64,000 nucleotides of DNA from Ligustrum vulgare (lineage: Eukaryota; Streptophyta; Magnoliopsida; Lamiales; Oleaceae): contig OY743169.1 of assembly GCA_963555705.1 (NCBI GenBank), positions 6,572,014 to 6,636,013 on the forward strand. The letters are read 5' to 3'. Positions 49,326-59,089 of the stretch are shown here, piece after piece (the first letter of the stretch is position 1; each line of letters starts with the position of its first letter). The translations under genes were made by a program, and so were the position numbers. The notes below the pieces were generated by a model, which was not told the origin of the DNA, searched no databases, and worked only from the letters and a program-made list of their open reading frames with translations.

Positions 49326-50374
49326 TACATTCAGAGGAATAATGTATTGCTTCTAATGAAATTTAAAATCCCGTTAAATCCTGATTGTGGAATTTACAGG
49401 TTGCAGCAACCTATTTATCAAGCTAAGTTCGTTGAGGCTTAGAAATTAGAATATTGGCTAAAGGAAGTTGAAGAAGAAGATGAAGATCCACTGCCATGCG
49501 GCCGTGCCAGCCCAAAGTATTGAACAATCTCATTTTCTTATAGTTCACACTAAAATCAAACACAACATACTAGGAATTGAAGTTCTTGGCAACATTTAAA
49601 AGAAAATGAGAAAACTAAAATTAAACTCACTATACTGACTACCGACCAGGAACAAGTTCTTGTTGAAGTAAATCACTGATTGATGTGATGATTTGGAGAT
49701 GACGGAACACAGCGAACAGAGACGAACAGACGGTTGTCACGGTCGTTGTGCGCACTCGGCACTCGACTTTGGAGTTCGGCAGAGGCTGGAGTGAAAGAGA
49801 GAGAATGAGAGTTGAGCGAGAGATTGGAAATGTTTTAGGGCCTAGGGTTGAGAATCTGATTTGCTCAGTTTTATTACGTTTGTTTTTTTTCCCCTCCTAA
49901 AAAGCGGGTTAGGTTGGGTTGGGTTAACTCGGTTTCACATAATAACCCATGACCTGACCCGACCCTACCCGACCCGACCCCTTGAGATTTAAACCGACCA
50001 AACCACAATTTTTGCAAAAACCCAACCCAACCCAAACCAATCGATTTAATCGGGTTTGGGCGGTTTGAACGGGTTGGTTTGGGTTTTGTCCACTCCTAGT
50101 CACCGGTCATGGATGGGTTTAAATGGGCTAGGTCACCGGTCCTTAGTGGCTATTGCAACGTTATTTAAACGTTGTCAAAACTTAATTTGAGTGTTGGAAA
50201 AATTCTAACTTACCGCAACAATTTTTAAATGTTGCAAAAAGGAATAAATCTCAAATATTCATATCAAATGCAACATTCAATTACAAAATGTTGCGGTAGA
50301 CCACTTTTAGCAACATTCAATTAGCAAATGTTGCTATTTAAATGTTGCAAAAATCCATTTTTGTTGTAGTGTTC

Positions 50375-51174
50375 GTAAATAAGGAAATGATTGTTAATTA
50401 TAATGAACACTCGATGATCGATCAATTTGCTTTTGAAACAATGCCCTTGTTTGAGCCTCATTATTTCTCATTATTTTTATAAATTTTTTCTACAATAATT
50501 AATCTCAACCATCCAAAAAAATCAAGTTCATAATTTTTTACTTTTCAAACTACTTTTTAACCATTAGATTTTCAAAACCCAAATTATAAATTGAAATAAT
50601 TGAGGGCAAGGAATCAAAGGTGAAATTCTTTTTATTTATCCTTATATATAATTTTTTATGACAGGTTTTTCCAACATTTATATCTATTTTTTTTTTTTTT
50701 TTTTTCTAGAAATGTCATGGACATGTGCCATGTTGTATTGTACGGTATTGTCTATGACAAATTTTATATATCGAGGGTGCATTTGGTCCATGTCTTTTTA
50801 TTAGAAGAGATAAGATTGGGAATGATATGGTATGATTAAGGATTGTACTTAGGAGGATTGTGGTGTAGTGTAATTACACAGTATTAGAAAAATATATATA
50901 TATTGAAGAGTAAAAAATTATTTTACTTATACATGTTGTCTCGTTGATTAAGAATTATTATTTTCACGTATATTTTAAATGCCCTTTAGGCCCTTTATAA
51001 AATGCAACACTATCAAACTATAGATACACTTCTTCCTCTTTTTAGACAATATTGTAAAAGTTCATGTATGCCATTATGCTGTAAAGTGCACAAGAATCCT
51101 AAATGAAGTTAATAATTTACCACTTTTTTGCTTAAGCAATTTTCTAATCTATGTTGTGAAAAAAAATAAAAATA
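50375..51174. other. Intergenic stretch without a gene
   Basis: AT-rich. About 50440-50615 resembles, in diverged form, the interior of the MITE at 31326-31501 (CTCAACCATCC, CCCTTGTTTGAG), so it may be an old relative. No ORF. Confidence 0.45.
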
Positions 51175-51179
51175 AAAAT

Positions 51180-51413
51180 TGTTATAAAACTATCAAAATC
51201 TAAACAAGAATTAGAGATGAAGAGATGGAGAGAATAAAGAGGAGAATTCTCATTCCATTAGGTGTGTTAAATACAACAATGAATGCCTCTATTTATAGGA
51301 AGATAAAGTCATTCACAATAATTCTTTACAATATTAATTAGGTGGGAGTTAGGTAAGAAATTAGGTAGAGATCTACAAAGGAATTTCTTAATAATTTCTA
51401 ATAATTTATAACA
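51180..51413 (-). repeat. 3' LTR of LOG-carrying element
   Basis: 234 bp, ends TGTTATA/TATAACA. On the minus strand it has a TATA box TATAAATAGAGG (about 51286-51297). Apparently identical to 57090-57323. Confidence 0.95.
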
Positions 51414-51422
51414 CTCCCCCTT
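51414..51422 (-). other. Polypurine tract of LOG-carrying element
   Basis: On the minus strand AAGGGGGAG abuts the 3' LTR, as required for plus-strand priming. Confidence 0.7.
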
Positions 51423-51446
51423 GAATGACTTATTGCTCAATTGTCT

Positions 51447-52172
51447 TCCTCGTTAAAACCTTGCTAAGAAAACCCAGTGGGATAAAACTTGAGCAAAGGA
51501 AAAAAGAGTACAGCTGCTCCCCCTGATGTTGGCCATCATTAATCATTGAGTCTAATATCCAAAATGACATCAATGATAAGTAGTACAAATCATGTACTGA
51601 AATCTGAAGTGCTTCGCTGCTTCAGTGTTTTAGTGCTTTAGTGCTGCCTCGTTAAAACCTTGTCAGTAAAACCCAATGGGACAAAATCTGAACGAAGGAA
51701 AAAGAGTACAGCCGCTGCCTCGTTAAAACCTTGTCAGGAAAACCCTGTGGGACAAAACCTGGACGAAGGAAAAAGAGTACAGCATGACAGCATGATTCTC
51801 CCCCTGAAGTGTGCAATCAAGTATTCATGAACCTTTTGAATAATGATATCATCTTTATTCTGGAATATATATGAAAATCTTCCTGTGTGTAGCCGATATC
51901 ATAACATTCTTCATAAGATGTGTATGATTTTCTTCATTTGTTGATATCATTCCAGTATAACAATGTGTTGCTGAATTATAGCTTGTTGATAGCTATGATG
52001 ATGCCTCAAAAACCTTGCTAGGAAAACCCTGTGGGACAAAACCTCAGCGAAGGGAAAAAGAGTGCAGTATTCTCATTAATTTTCATCAATACGCCTCAAC
52101 TGTTGCCTCATTAAAAACCTTGCTAGGAAAACCCTGTGGGACAAAACCTCAGCTAAGGGAAAAAGAGTGCAA
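51447..52172. repeat. Five dispersed copies of a ~65-bp unit
   Basis: Units starting with CCTCGTTAAAACCTTG or CCTCATTAAAAACCTTG and containing GGAAAACCCTGTGGGACAAA and AAAAAGAGT(A/G)CA occur at about 51448, 51647, 51718, 52003 and 52106. Similar text is common in the noncoding 3' part of Copia elements. Confidence 0.85.
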
Positions 52173-52329
52173 CGCGTATTTATTCCTTTTCATGGAATAT
52201 CACAAGTATATTGATGCAATCACGAATCTTTTCATCTTATAATTTATGATGAGCTTTATATAAATCGTTCATAGCTCATGATGTCATAACATGCTATATT
52301 AAGCAATGTTGTACTAATTTATTGATTGC

Positions 52330-52545
52330 ATCTTTCACTTCTGGTGAATAATCAAATATTGCATCTTTCACTTCGGTGAATAATCAAATATTGCATTTTT
52401 CACTTCTGGTGAATAATCAAATTTAGAATTCACTTTTGATGAATAATCAAATCTAGAATTCACTTCTGGTGAATAATAAAATCTAGAATTCACTTCTGGT
52501 GAATAATTAAATATATTCATTTTCATATTCACTTCTAGTGAATAA
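52330..52545. repeat. Tandem ~30-bp array (CACTTCTGGTGAATAAT)
   Basis: Seven or so imperfect units built on CACTTCTGGTGAATAATCAA, partly preceded by AGAATT. Lies in the interior of the LOG-carrying element. Confidence 0.8.
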
Positions 52546-53616
52546 TCAATTTCCCAGATGTCATAAATGTTACACTCCAATTTTACTTTCAACATATTAT
52601 ATCATGGAGTCATTTGTATCATTCTATAGTGATACTAATCTGGGCATATTGAATATTTCAATGATTTATACATGTATGTTCTTGCACTTTATAAACTGCA
52701 ATTTCTAATTTGCAGGAGCATAATCAATCATTGAAATAGATATCAATTTTGACATATAATCTACAATCATTTTACTTGAAATCCCAACGTACCGCGATCA
52801 ACTGGTACATCAAAGAATACTCCCAAAGTACCGAGATGAGAATCATACATTTTGATCTCACTCATTGGTATATCAAGGAGCTCAAGCTAGTGATTTAGAC
52901 TATAGTCTATCCACCATATGTCATGCCAGTTCTATGAAAAATTTCGCGCGCAACGAGTCGTCCTTTACGACTGTGAAATATTTTTCATTTGTACATATAA
53001 TTACTGGTTTTACACATTTAAGCATTTGGACTTCAGGTCCTTGAACAATAATCATTTGGACTTCAGGTCCTTGAACAATAATCCCTACATTGGGGTTATA
53101 TACTTGGCCAAAGTATTATAATTTCATCAACCTCATTTTCATAAGAGGGTATGCAGTCGACTTATTCATAGATTCCATTTCAATTCATCTCAATATAACA
53201 TATAGAGATCAAGTACATAAATCTCTTATTAACTATGTCCCTTTTACTCACCAAGAGTATTTAGTCTCAAAGGGATCATTTCAATCATTCAAGAGATATT
53301 TATTTTATTTGGAATCGATAGTTATTATGCTTCAGGCATAATTACGCTTCAGGCGTGTTTTCCCCATAATGTTCTCAAACATTATTAATCGGCTAAAATG
53401 CCATAACACATGTCATTCTTTTAGAGATATAATCTCAATCATATATCTAAGTGCGCTTTTGGTGGATTGTATACATATCGCACTTTTACAAATCATAAAG
53501 CTTCTTGAGCTAATCCCTGTTTGACATAGAATATTGTTGTATGATAAACAATTTCTGTATAAGTTATTCTCATAGAAAATAATTTGAAACCTTTGATAAT
53601 CTAACCGTTTATTATA

Positions 53617-53910
53617 GAACTTCTGGTTCAATACGGTTTTATTTCATTTCTATGTATGAATATTTGATTCAAAACAATATCGCTAAACTTCTGGTTCAAT
53701 ACAATGTATATTTCATTTATGAGCTTCTGGTTCATACTATATACATATTTCACTTGTACGTATGAACTTCTGGTTCAATATAATGTATATTTTATTTATG
53801 AGCTTCTGGTTCATACTATATACGTAATTCACTTGTACGTATGAACTTCTGGTTCAGCAAGATATTTCACTTATACATATGTATGAACTTCTGGTTCAAT
53901 ACAACATTTA
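53617..53910. repeat. Tandem array of GAACTTCTGGTTCAATA units
   Basis: Alternating AACTTCTGGTTCAATACAA and GAGCTTCTGGTTCATACTA units spaced about 35-50 bp. The shared CTTCTGGT core also occurs in the array at 52330-52545 and again at 56185-56310, so one ancestral motif was amplified several times. Confidence 0.75.
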
Positions 53911-54251
53911 TTTCATCAGTACGTATTTCTGTACAGTTTAAATCAGTATACCTTTATTACTTTTAGTATACCGAAAAATCAGGTACAATATCCAAGGAAA
54001 TATCTCATAATCTCAATCTTGTCGCCAAATCTTCCCTTATATCGAAAAAGGTAATGACACATTATCTCACCTTTTCAATAATTTATTCCATTATTTCTTG
54101 ATGGAATCCATATCACTGACACGCGGAGCCACCGCTCTTTTACGCGTTGAATAATGCTTTTAAATAGATGACTTGGGAAGAAGGCTAGATCCATCAAAAA
54201 TGGATATCATACTTTCAAATATTCGCAAATATTATTCCAATCTTCCAGTAA

Positions 54252-54734
54252 ATGATTTATCGAATTAGGCTCGAAAGATTGAGGTTGCTGATGGATCATG
54301 GCATGCCAGAAGATGTTCGCTGGTTGATCGAAGCAAAAGTTCGATTAGCTGGTGAATTACCAGATTCATTTTCTAAGCACAAGCCTGGCTTAGGTAAGAG
54401 TACTTTTGCAAAGAAGCGAAGAGCAAAAAGATTAAATAGTTGCTACAAATGTGCTCGATGGACATGTGATACCCGTTGTAAATCAATAGGATATTCATCC
54501 ATAAATCGAGATGATAAGATAGACTTCATTAAGGGTGGACTGAGTAAGGAGTCATTGGATGATATTCGATTGACTCTTGAGACGCACCCTAGTGGGTATG
54601 TGCAGCGTGAGCTACTATCTTTATGGGCTAAATTCATCAGCGATAAAGAGAGATATAGTCTCAAAAATATAATAGCTAAAGATCATGTTTGCCAGGCTGT
54701 TATAAACAATGATGCTTTGGCTATGCAGCATTAA
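54252..54734 (+). CDS. 160-aa basic Cys-finger protein, viral CRP/NABP-like
   Basis: Starts at ATG 54252, directly after an in-frame TAA, and ends at 54734. Layout: a leucine/arginine-rich N-terminal helix region (1-35), a basic cluster KKRRAKR (54-60), then four cysteines at 64, 67, 72 and 76 (C-x2-C-x4-C-x3-C), then a hydrophilic C-terminal half. A basic run immediately followed by a small Cys finger, in a protein of this size, recalls the cysteine-rich nucleic-acid-binding proteins of carla- and allexiviruses (Pfam Viral_NABP), some of which suppress RNA silencing; the finger spacing differs from the usual one, so homology is a hypothesis. It lies 260 bp upstream of the LOG ORF on the same strand, inside an LTR element and antisense to it. 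The frame is intact. Confidence 0.6.
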   Translation: MIYRIRLERLRLLMDHGMPEDVRWLIEAKVRLAGELPDSFSKHKPGLGKSTFAKKRRAKRLNSCYKCARWTCDTRCKSIGYSSINRDDKIDFIKGGLSKESLDDIRLTLETHPSGYVQRELLSLWAKFISDKERYSLKNIIAKDHVCQAVINNDALAMQH

Positions 54735-54994
54735 TACAAGGTAAATCATTTGATATATATGCACATATAAAATATTTTTCTGTTTCTTTTCACGAGTTTT
54801 GATAAAGGCTGGTTAAAAATATTAAATTGCCGAAAGGTGAGTAGGATGATTTTGTCAAAAGTAAATCTTCACTTTTTCGAAAAACGACCAGTAAATAGTG
54901 AAGCTTTTCGGTTTTAAATAGCCAAACATTTTTCATAGTTCATGCATCCCAAAATAACATTTTCCCATAAGTTTTTCCTTCTTTACTTTCAAAA

Positions 54995-55648
54995 ATGGAA
55001 GGACCAAAATTTCGACAGATCAAAACTATCTGTGTATTTTGTGGATCAAAAGTGGGAAAAGGTTTTGGGTATCTAGAAGCAGCCGTGGATTTAGGAAAGA
55101 AATTGGGAGAGAAAGGTATCACTCTCGTGTATGGAGGAGGTAGCAGTGGATTGATGGGTTGTGTTTCACAATCCGCTCTAGTAGAGAAAGCAAGAGTGAT
55201 AGGTGTTATACCTACTCCTTTAGCTGATATTGCAGGCAAAACACGAGGGCATGAAGTACAAACCTTATCTATTCATGAACGCATAACTTGTATGTTATAT
55301 GGTTCTGATGCCTTCATAGCCCTACCTGGAGGTTTTGGTACTTTAGAAGAAATCTTTAATATTACTTCATGGGCTCAACTAGATCTCCATACTAAGCCTA
55401 TAGGGCTTTTAAATGTAAACAATTTCTTTGATGGTTTGCTAACATTTCTTGATTATGCTGTGGAACAGGGATTCATATCTCCATTTTCTAGGAGAATCCT
55501 TATTTCTGCTCCTACTATCGAGGAACTGCTGGATAAATTGCAATCATATATTCCAATACAAGATCCAGCAGGAGTAAAGATAGATTGGTCGCAAGGAAGG
55601 GGAATCAAGCGAAAATGGAGTCCGGTTAATGTAAATTTATCTTTGTGA
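54995..55648 (+). CDS. LOG: LOG-type cytokinin riboside 5'-monophosphate phosphoribohydrolase, retroelement-borne
   Basis: 217 aa, one uninterrupted exon. The Rossmann-type N-terminus (TICVFCGSKVGKG) is followed by VYGGGSSGLMG (45-55), the family Arg in IHER (Arg96) and the signature PGGFGTLEE (111-119, with the catalytic-type Glu119). WAQLDLHTKPIGLLNV and a C-terminal helical part complete the fold at normal LOG length. LOG enzymes remove ribose phosphate from cytokinin nucleotides to give free active cytokinin in the cytosol. The usual Lys after HER is Ile here. Plant LOG genes normally have several introns; this copy has none, sits between two identical LTRs, and is antisense to the element, so it was probably acquired as cDNA. 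A TATA-like TTTTAAATAG lies at about 54913-54922. No lesion is seen; activity and expression are unknown. Confidence 0.9.
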   Translation: MEGPKFRQIKTICVFCGSKVGKGFGYLEAAVDLGKKLGEKGITLVYGGGSSGLMGCVSQSALVEKARVIGVIPTPLADIAGKTRGHEVQTLSIHERITCMLYGSDAFIALPGGFGTLEEIFNITSWAQLDLHTKPIGLLNVNNFFDGLLTFLDYAVEQGFISPFSRRILISAPTIEELLDKLQSYIPIQDPAGVKIDWSQGRGIKRKWSPVNVNLSL

Positions 55649-55659
55649 ACTCTAGAATA

Positions 55660-55862
55660 GGTGGTGGTAGAGTACGGAGTATTCTCACTCTTGAGATACA
55701 CCATAAATTTCTAGGATTTTATCAGTGTTTTAATCTTGTGTACCTCAAAGATTTAAGGTGGTAGAGTATGGAGTATTTCTTACTCTTGAGACACACCTTT
55801 TTCTTTATTTCCTCAAAATGTCAGAGGTGGTAGGATACGGCTACTCCCGAAACACATCTCTT
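55660..55862 (+). repeat. Three imperfect hairpin-forming repeats after LOG
   Basis: GGTGGTAGAGTACGGAGTAT...CTCTTGAGATACACC occurs at about 55661-55702, again at about 55757-55798, and a weaker copy at 55828-55862. Each can fold on itself (GGTG with CACC, AGAGT with ACTCT). They follow the LOG stop codon and could affect 3' end processing; function unknown. Confidence 0.6.
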
Positions 55863-56341
55863 ATTTTGAGGATTATAAATGTTTTTCCCCTTTTTCGTTT
55901 TGCATGTATGACTCGTTTTATGCTTATTCAGGAGCAATAATAATATCATTTCAGTATATTTAGATGATAATTTTTACTTCTTCTGGAGTAAATATGTACT
56001 TCTTCTGGAATACATAAGTGCTCGTGCAAGAACTTTTCCAGACACTTATCATCTAATATTCATCTCATAATACTGATGAGATTATTTTCACATTAGCTAT
56101 GTCCGTGCTATCATGTGATATTATTTTATCATACATCAACATTCTCTTGTTGAATAATTTTCATCCACCCATTCAAATTCAGATATTGGTAACTTCTGGT
56201 ACCATTGGATAAAATATTTTTATCAACATTTACCAACTTTTTGGTAGTGATAACTTCTGGTATCATTTGATGAAATATTATCTATCTTTAGTAGTGATAA
56301 CTTCTGGTATCATTTAATGAAGTATTAAATAACAATATTTT

Positions 56342-56515
56342 ATTAACAATAATAATACTAGGGTTATACCACCAAGTATATATTAACAATAATATTGTAT
56401 ATATATTAACAATAATAATACTGGGGTTATACCACCAAGTATATATTAAAAATAATATTGTATATATATATTAACAATAATGATACTGGGGTTATACCAC
56501 CACGTATATATGTTG
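56342..56515. repeat. Three ~60-bp units in LOG-carrying element
   Basis: Units with AATACTGGGGTTATACCACC followed by AAGTATATATTAA and AATAATATTGTATATAT, three imperfect copies. Confidence 0.8.
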
Positions 56516-56580
56516 ACAACAATCCTCTAATATGTTAGAATTAACCAACAATTGAGGTGTTTATATGTATTCAATTGATA

Positions 56581-56780
56581 AACCGACCATATAGGCGGTG
56601 TCAACATAATAAAATAATTAAACCGACCATATAGGCGATGTCAACATAATGAAATAATTAAACCGACCATATAGGCGGTATCAACATAATGAAATAATTA
56701 AACCGACCATATAGGCGGTATCAACATAATGAAATAATTAAACCGACCATATAGGCGGTATCAACGTAATGAAATAATTA
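56581..56780. repeat. Five exact-length 40-bp tandem repeats
   Basis: AACCGACCATATAGGCGG... begins at 56581, 56621, 56661, 56701 and 56741, each unit 40 bp with one to three changes. In the element's own orientation these lie close to the 5' LTR and primer site, in the leader. Confidence 0.95.
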
Positions 56781-57069
56781 CCTTTCATGAGTGAGTGAAT
56801 CATATCTTTCAGTCAAGGTATTCATAATAGTCCAATCCGTTACGGTGCGTGAATTTGCTTTGAAAGTTTCGGGTTACACAATTTCTCCAATTTTTTCTAT
56901 GGACTTGGAATTGATTTTCTAATCTATGATGTATAAATGATTTTCTAATACCAAAAACACTAGATTTGAAATATGAAACGTTGATTAATAATAATCTGGT
57001 TTCTGATACAGAAGTTCATCATTTAGATGCAACTGTAGAGCATACTCCCGTCGTATTACTCAATTGGCT

Positions 57070-57089
57070 AGAGACTCGTGCTGATAACG
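57070..57089 (-). other. Primer-binding region of LOG-carrying element
   Basis: On the minus strand CGTTATCAGCACGAG directly follows the 5' LTR. The TATCAG core is shared with initiator-Met-type Copia primer sites, the remainder differs. The tRNA is not firmly identified. Confidence 0.6.
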
Positions 57090-57323
57090 TGTTATAAAAC
57101 TATCAAAATCTAAACAAGAATTAGAGATGAAGAGATGGAGAGAATAAAGAGGAGAATTCTCATTCCATTAGGTGTGTTAAATACAACAATGAATGCCTCT
57201 ATTTATAGGAAGATAAAGTCATTCACAATAATTCTTTACAATATTAATTAGGTGGGAGTTAGGTAAGAAATTAGGTAGAGATCTACAAAGGAATTTCTTA
57301 ATAATTTCTAATAATTTATAACA
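57090..57323 (-). repeat. 5' LTR of LOG-carrying element
   Basis: 234 bp. In minus orientation this is the promoter LTR, with TATAAATAGAGG at about 57196-57207. Adjacent at 57089 and lower is the primer-binding region. Confidence 0.95.
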
Positions 57324-57328
57324 AAAAT

Positions 57329-58292
57329 CTCCATTCTTAAACTCGCATTCACATTACATTTACGTATCAAGCATGGAACTATGAAACTTACCAAACTCAC
57401 TAGTCAAATGGGGATATTGGAACCGAAATTTAGGATTTTTCTCAAGTTTTTGCTTTCTTGACGTCGATGATTTTGACCTAATAAAAAATCACATATACTC
57501 ATGTCTACAAAATCTTTTAATCAACGCCTATATTTCATAAATATGTTGGCAATTTTAGTTCACGATGGTATTCAGAGACGCTGATCAAGAAGAAGAAAAA
57601 TGTGACGTTAATATATTAATTATTTTTAAGAAAAAGAATTTATATGAGGTACACATGACGTGAAGCCTAGCTATCCGATTAATCTGATTAATTTAAGGAT
57701 CTATATTGCTTTCATGACTAGGCTTTGTATTTTTAATAATGGTCCACTGTCTCCATTAGGTGTGATAAATTTATTTAATTAAACTTTATAACTAGTGTAG
57801 TGTTATCAAAAGAGGATAAACTCCACTATGATGTTTTTAAAGAAGTAAGATTTAAGAATGAAGAGCACAAGCTTTAGGATGGAAAAGGTGGTTTTTATCC
57901 AACTTATTGTGGTCAAAAGTACATGTAGAAAATAATTGGATCATGAATTGAATTTGATGGTTCGATTAAACGTTATAATAAAATAAAAAATTGACAGTTT
58001 GGTCTAGTTCTAGAGTTTAATCGAAAATAAGAAAGATAAATTGTTATCGTTGTTGGAGGGAAAAACTTACATACAATAACTCCAACCAAGCACGAATAAT
58101 ATCCCACAATAGATTTCAAGTTATCGATGTTCTTCTTAAGATTTTATTTGTGCCTCATTGAACTAATGTTTGTGGGTGTCTATGTACTTATACTTTTTAG
58201 CAAGTAGAATGGTTCCTTTGTAGGCTTGGATGGTTGTGATTGATTCTGCAATTAGGGTTAAAGATATATAATGTATATGTGATGAGATTTAT
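57329..58292. other. Intergenic stretch without a gene
   Basis: AT-rich, only very short frames. No repeat or regulatory structure recognised. Confidence 0.6.
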
Positions 58293-58432
58293 GGAAAATT
58301 ACACGGAACCCTACTTTTTAAAATCACTTTGTGATAATAAGTTGATGAATCTTTCATTTTTAAAAATAAAGTGTTAATTACCCAATTAACATTTATTAAT
58401 AATTTTTTTATAATTAATCACACAGATTCATA

Positions 58433-58436
<4 letters not shown>

Positions 58437-58500
<64 letters not shown>
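58437..58500. repeat. CT dinucleotide microsatellite
   Basis: About 64 bp of uninterrupted CT repeats. Confidence 0.95.
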
Positions 58501-58503
<3 letters not shown>

Positions 58504-59089
58504 TCACCGACAACCGTCGACAGCGACTCTCCTTACCAACATTCGCACTCAAGTCACTGCCAAAACACCCACCCCGACCTCTCGCCGCTGCTAGATAGAA
58601 GTAGCGGCATCGCTGTTAACGTCGAAGGAGTTATGATTTGATCTAGAAGCGGCGTCGCTGCTCCCAACCCCACAACCTCCAGCGATTGTTGTGATTGTAG
58701 GTTTATTTATTGTTTTTGTTTGTGCGTGCATTTGGAGACGATGATATTGATGCGATGGTTTGTGTTGATTGAGGCGGATCTGCGGTGTTGGCGATTGGTG
58801 CAAGTTTTTGTGGTGGCTATGGTATGGTGGCAGGGGTAGTAACCGAGCAATCTGTACTGCACCGTACACCTTTTTTTTTCTTTGGTTATGTGGTCTCCTT
58901 TTCTGGTGGTTGGTGGTGGCAGAGGTGGTGTGGTGGTGGCGATTGTGGTGGTGAGTCGGGGTGGTGATTCTTGTGTGTTGTGGTGGTTGCAGGTTGTGGC
59001 AGAGGGGTGGTGTGGCGATGTCGTGGTGAAGGGGTCGGTGGTGGTGGTGGTGGTGGCTAATCACGGTGGAGGGCCATTGGTGGAGGAAT

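Larger units (their letters stand above)
46566..50371. mobile_element. CACTA (En/Spm) DNA transposon, nonautonomous
   Basis: 3,806 bp, starting CACTACAACAAAAATAAC and ending TTTTTGTTGTAGTG, flanked by TTC on both sides (46563-46565 and 50372-50374), the 3-bp duplication of CACTA elements. Subterminal blocks at 46600-46935 and 50155-50365 carry many copies of TTTTGCAACGTTT / AAGTGTTGC arranged head-to-head, the expected layout of transposase-binding repeats. One minus-strand exon with an En/Spm-associated domain survives; no TnpD-like transposase is visible. The interior also has a GGGTT/AACCC-rich block (about 49910-50090). Confidence 0.9.
51180..57323 (-). mobile_element. Young LTR retroelement without gag-pol, carrying LOG and a Cys-finger ORF
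   Basis: 6,144 bp with two 234-bp LTRs (51180-51413, 57090-57323) that look identical by eye. LTRs begin TGTTATAAAAC and end TTTATAACA; flanks are AAAAT on both sides (51175-51179, 57324-57328). Read on the minus strand, the primer-binding region CGTTATCAGCACGAG follows the 5' LTR and the purine tract AAGGGGGAG precedes the 3' LTR, a Copia-like arrangement. I find no gag, protease, integrase or RT. The interior consists of tandem repeat families and two plus-strand ORFs (54252-54734, 54995-55648) antisense to the element. It must be mobilised in trans. The apparent lack of LTR divergence implies recent insertion. Confidence 0.9.

Noticed and set aside
49236..49442. 68-codon frame with a YIYTHTHTH run
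   Set aside because: The run is the translated TA/CA microsatellite inside the CACTA element; the remainder has no recognised motif.
54995..55648. LOG ORF as an ordinary resident host gene
   Set aside because: It lacks the introns usual for plant LOG genes and lies between two identical LTRs with target duplications around the whole unit.
56581..56780. Regular 40-bp repeats, superficially CRISPR-like
   Set aside because: Units are contiguous with no unique spacers, the genome is a plant, and the array lies in the leader of an LTR element.
58591..59064. 157-codon His-rich minus-strand frame
   Set aside because: It is the complement of the GTGGTG-rich block; composition is fully explained by the repeat and no start context or domain is present.
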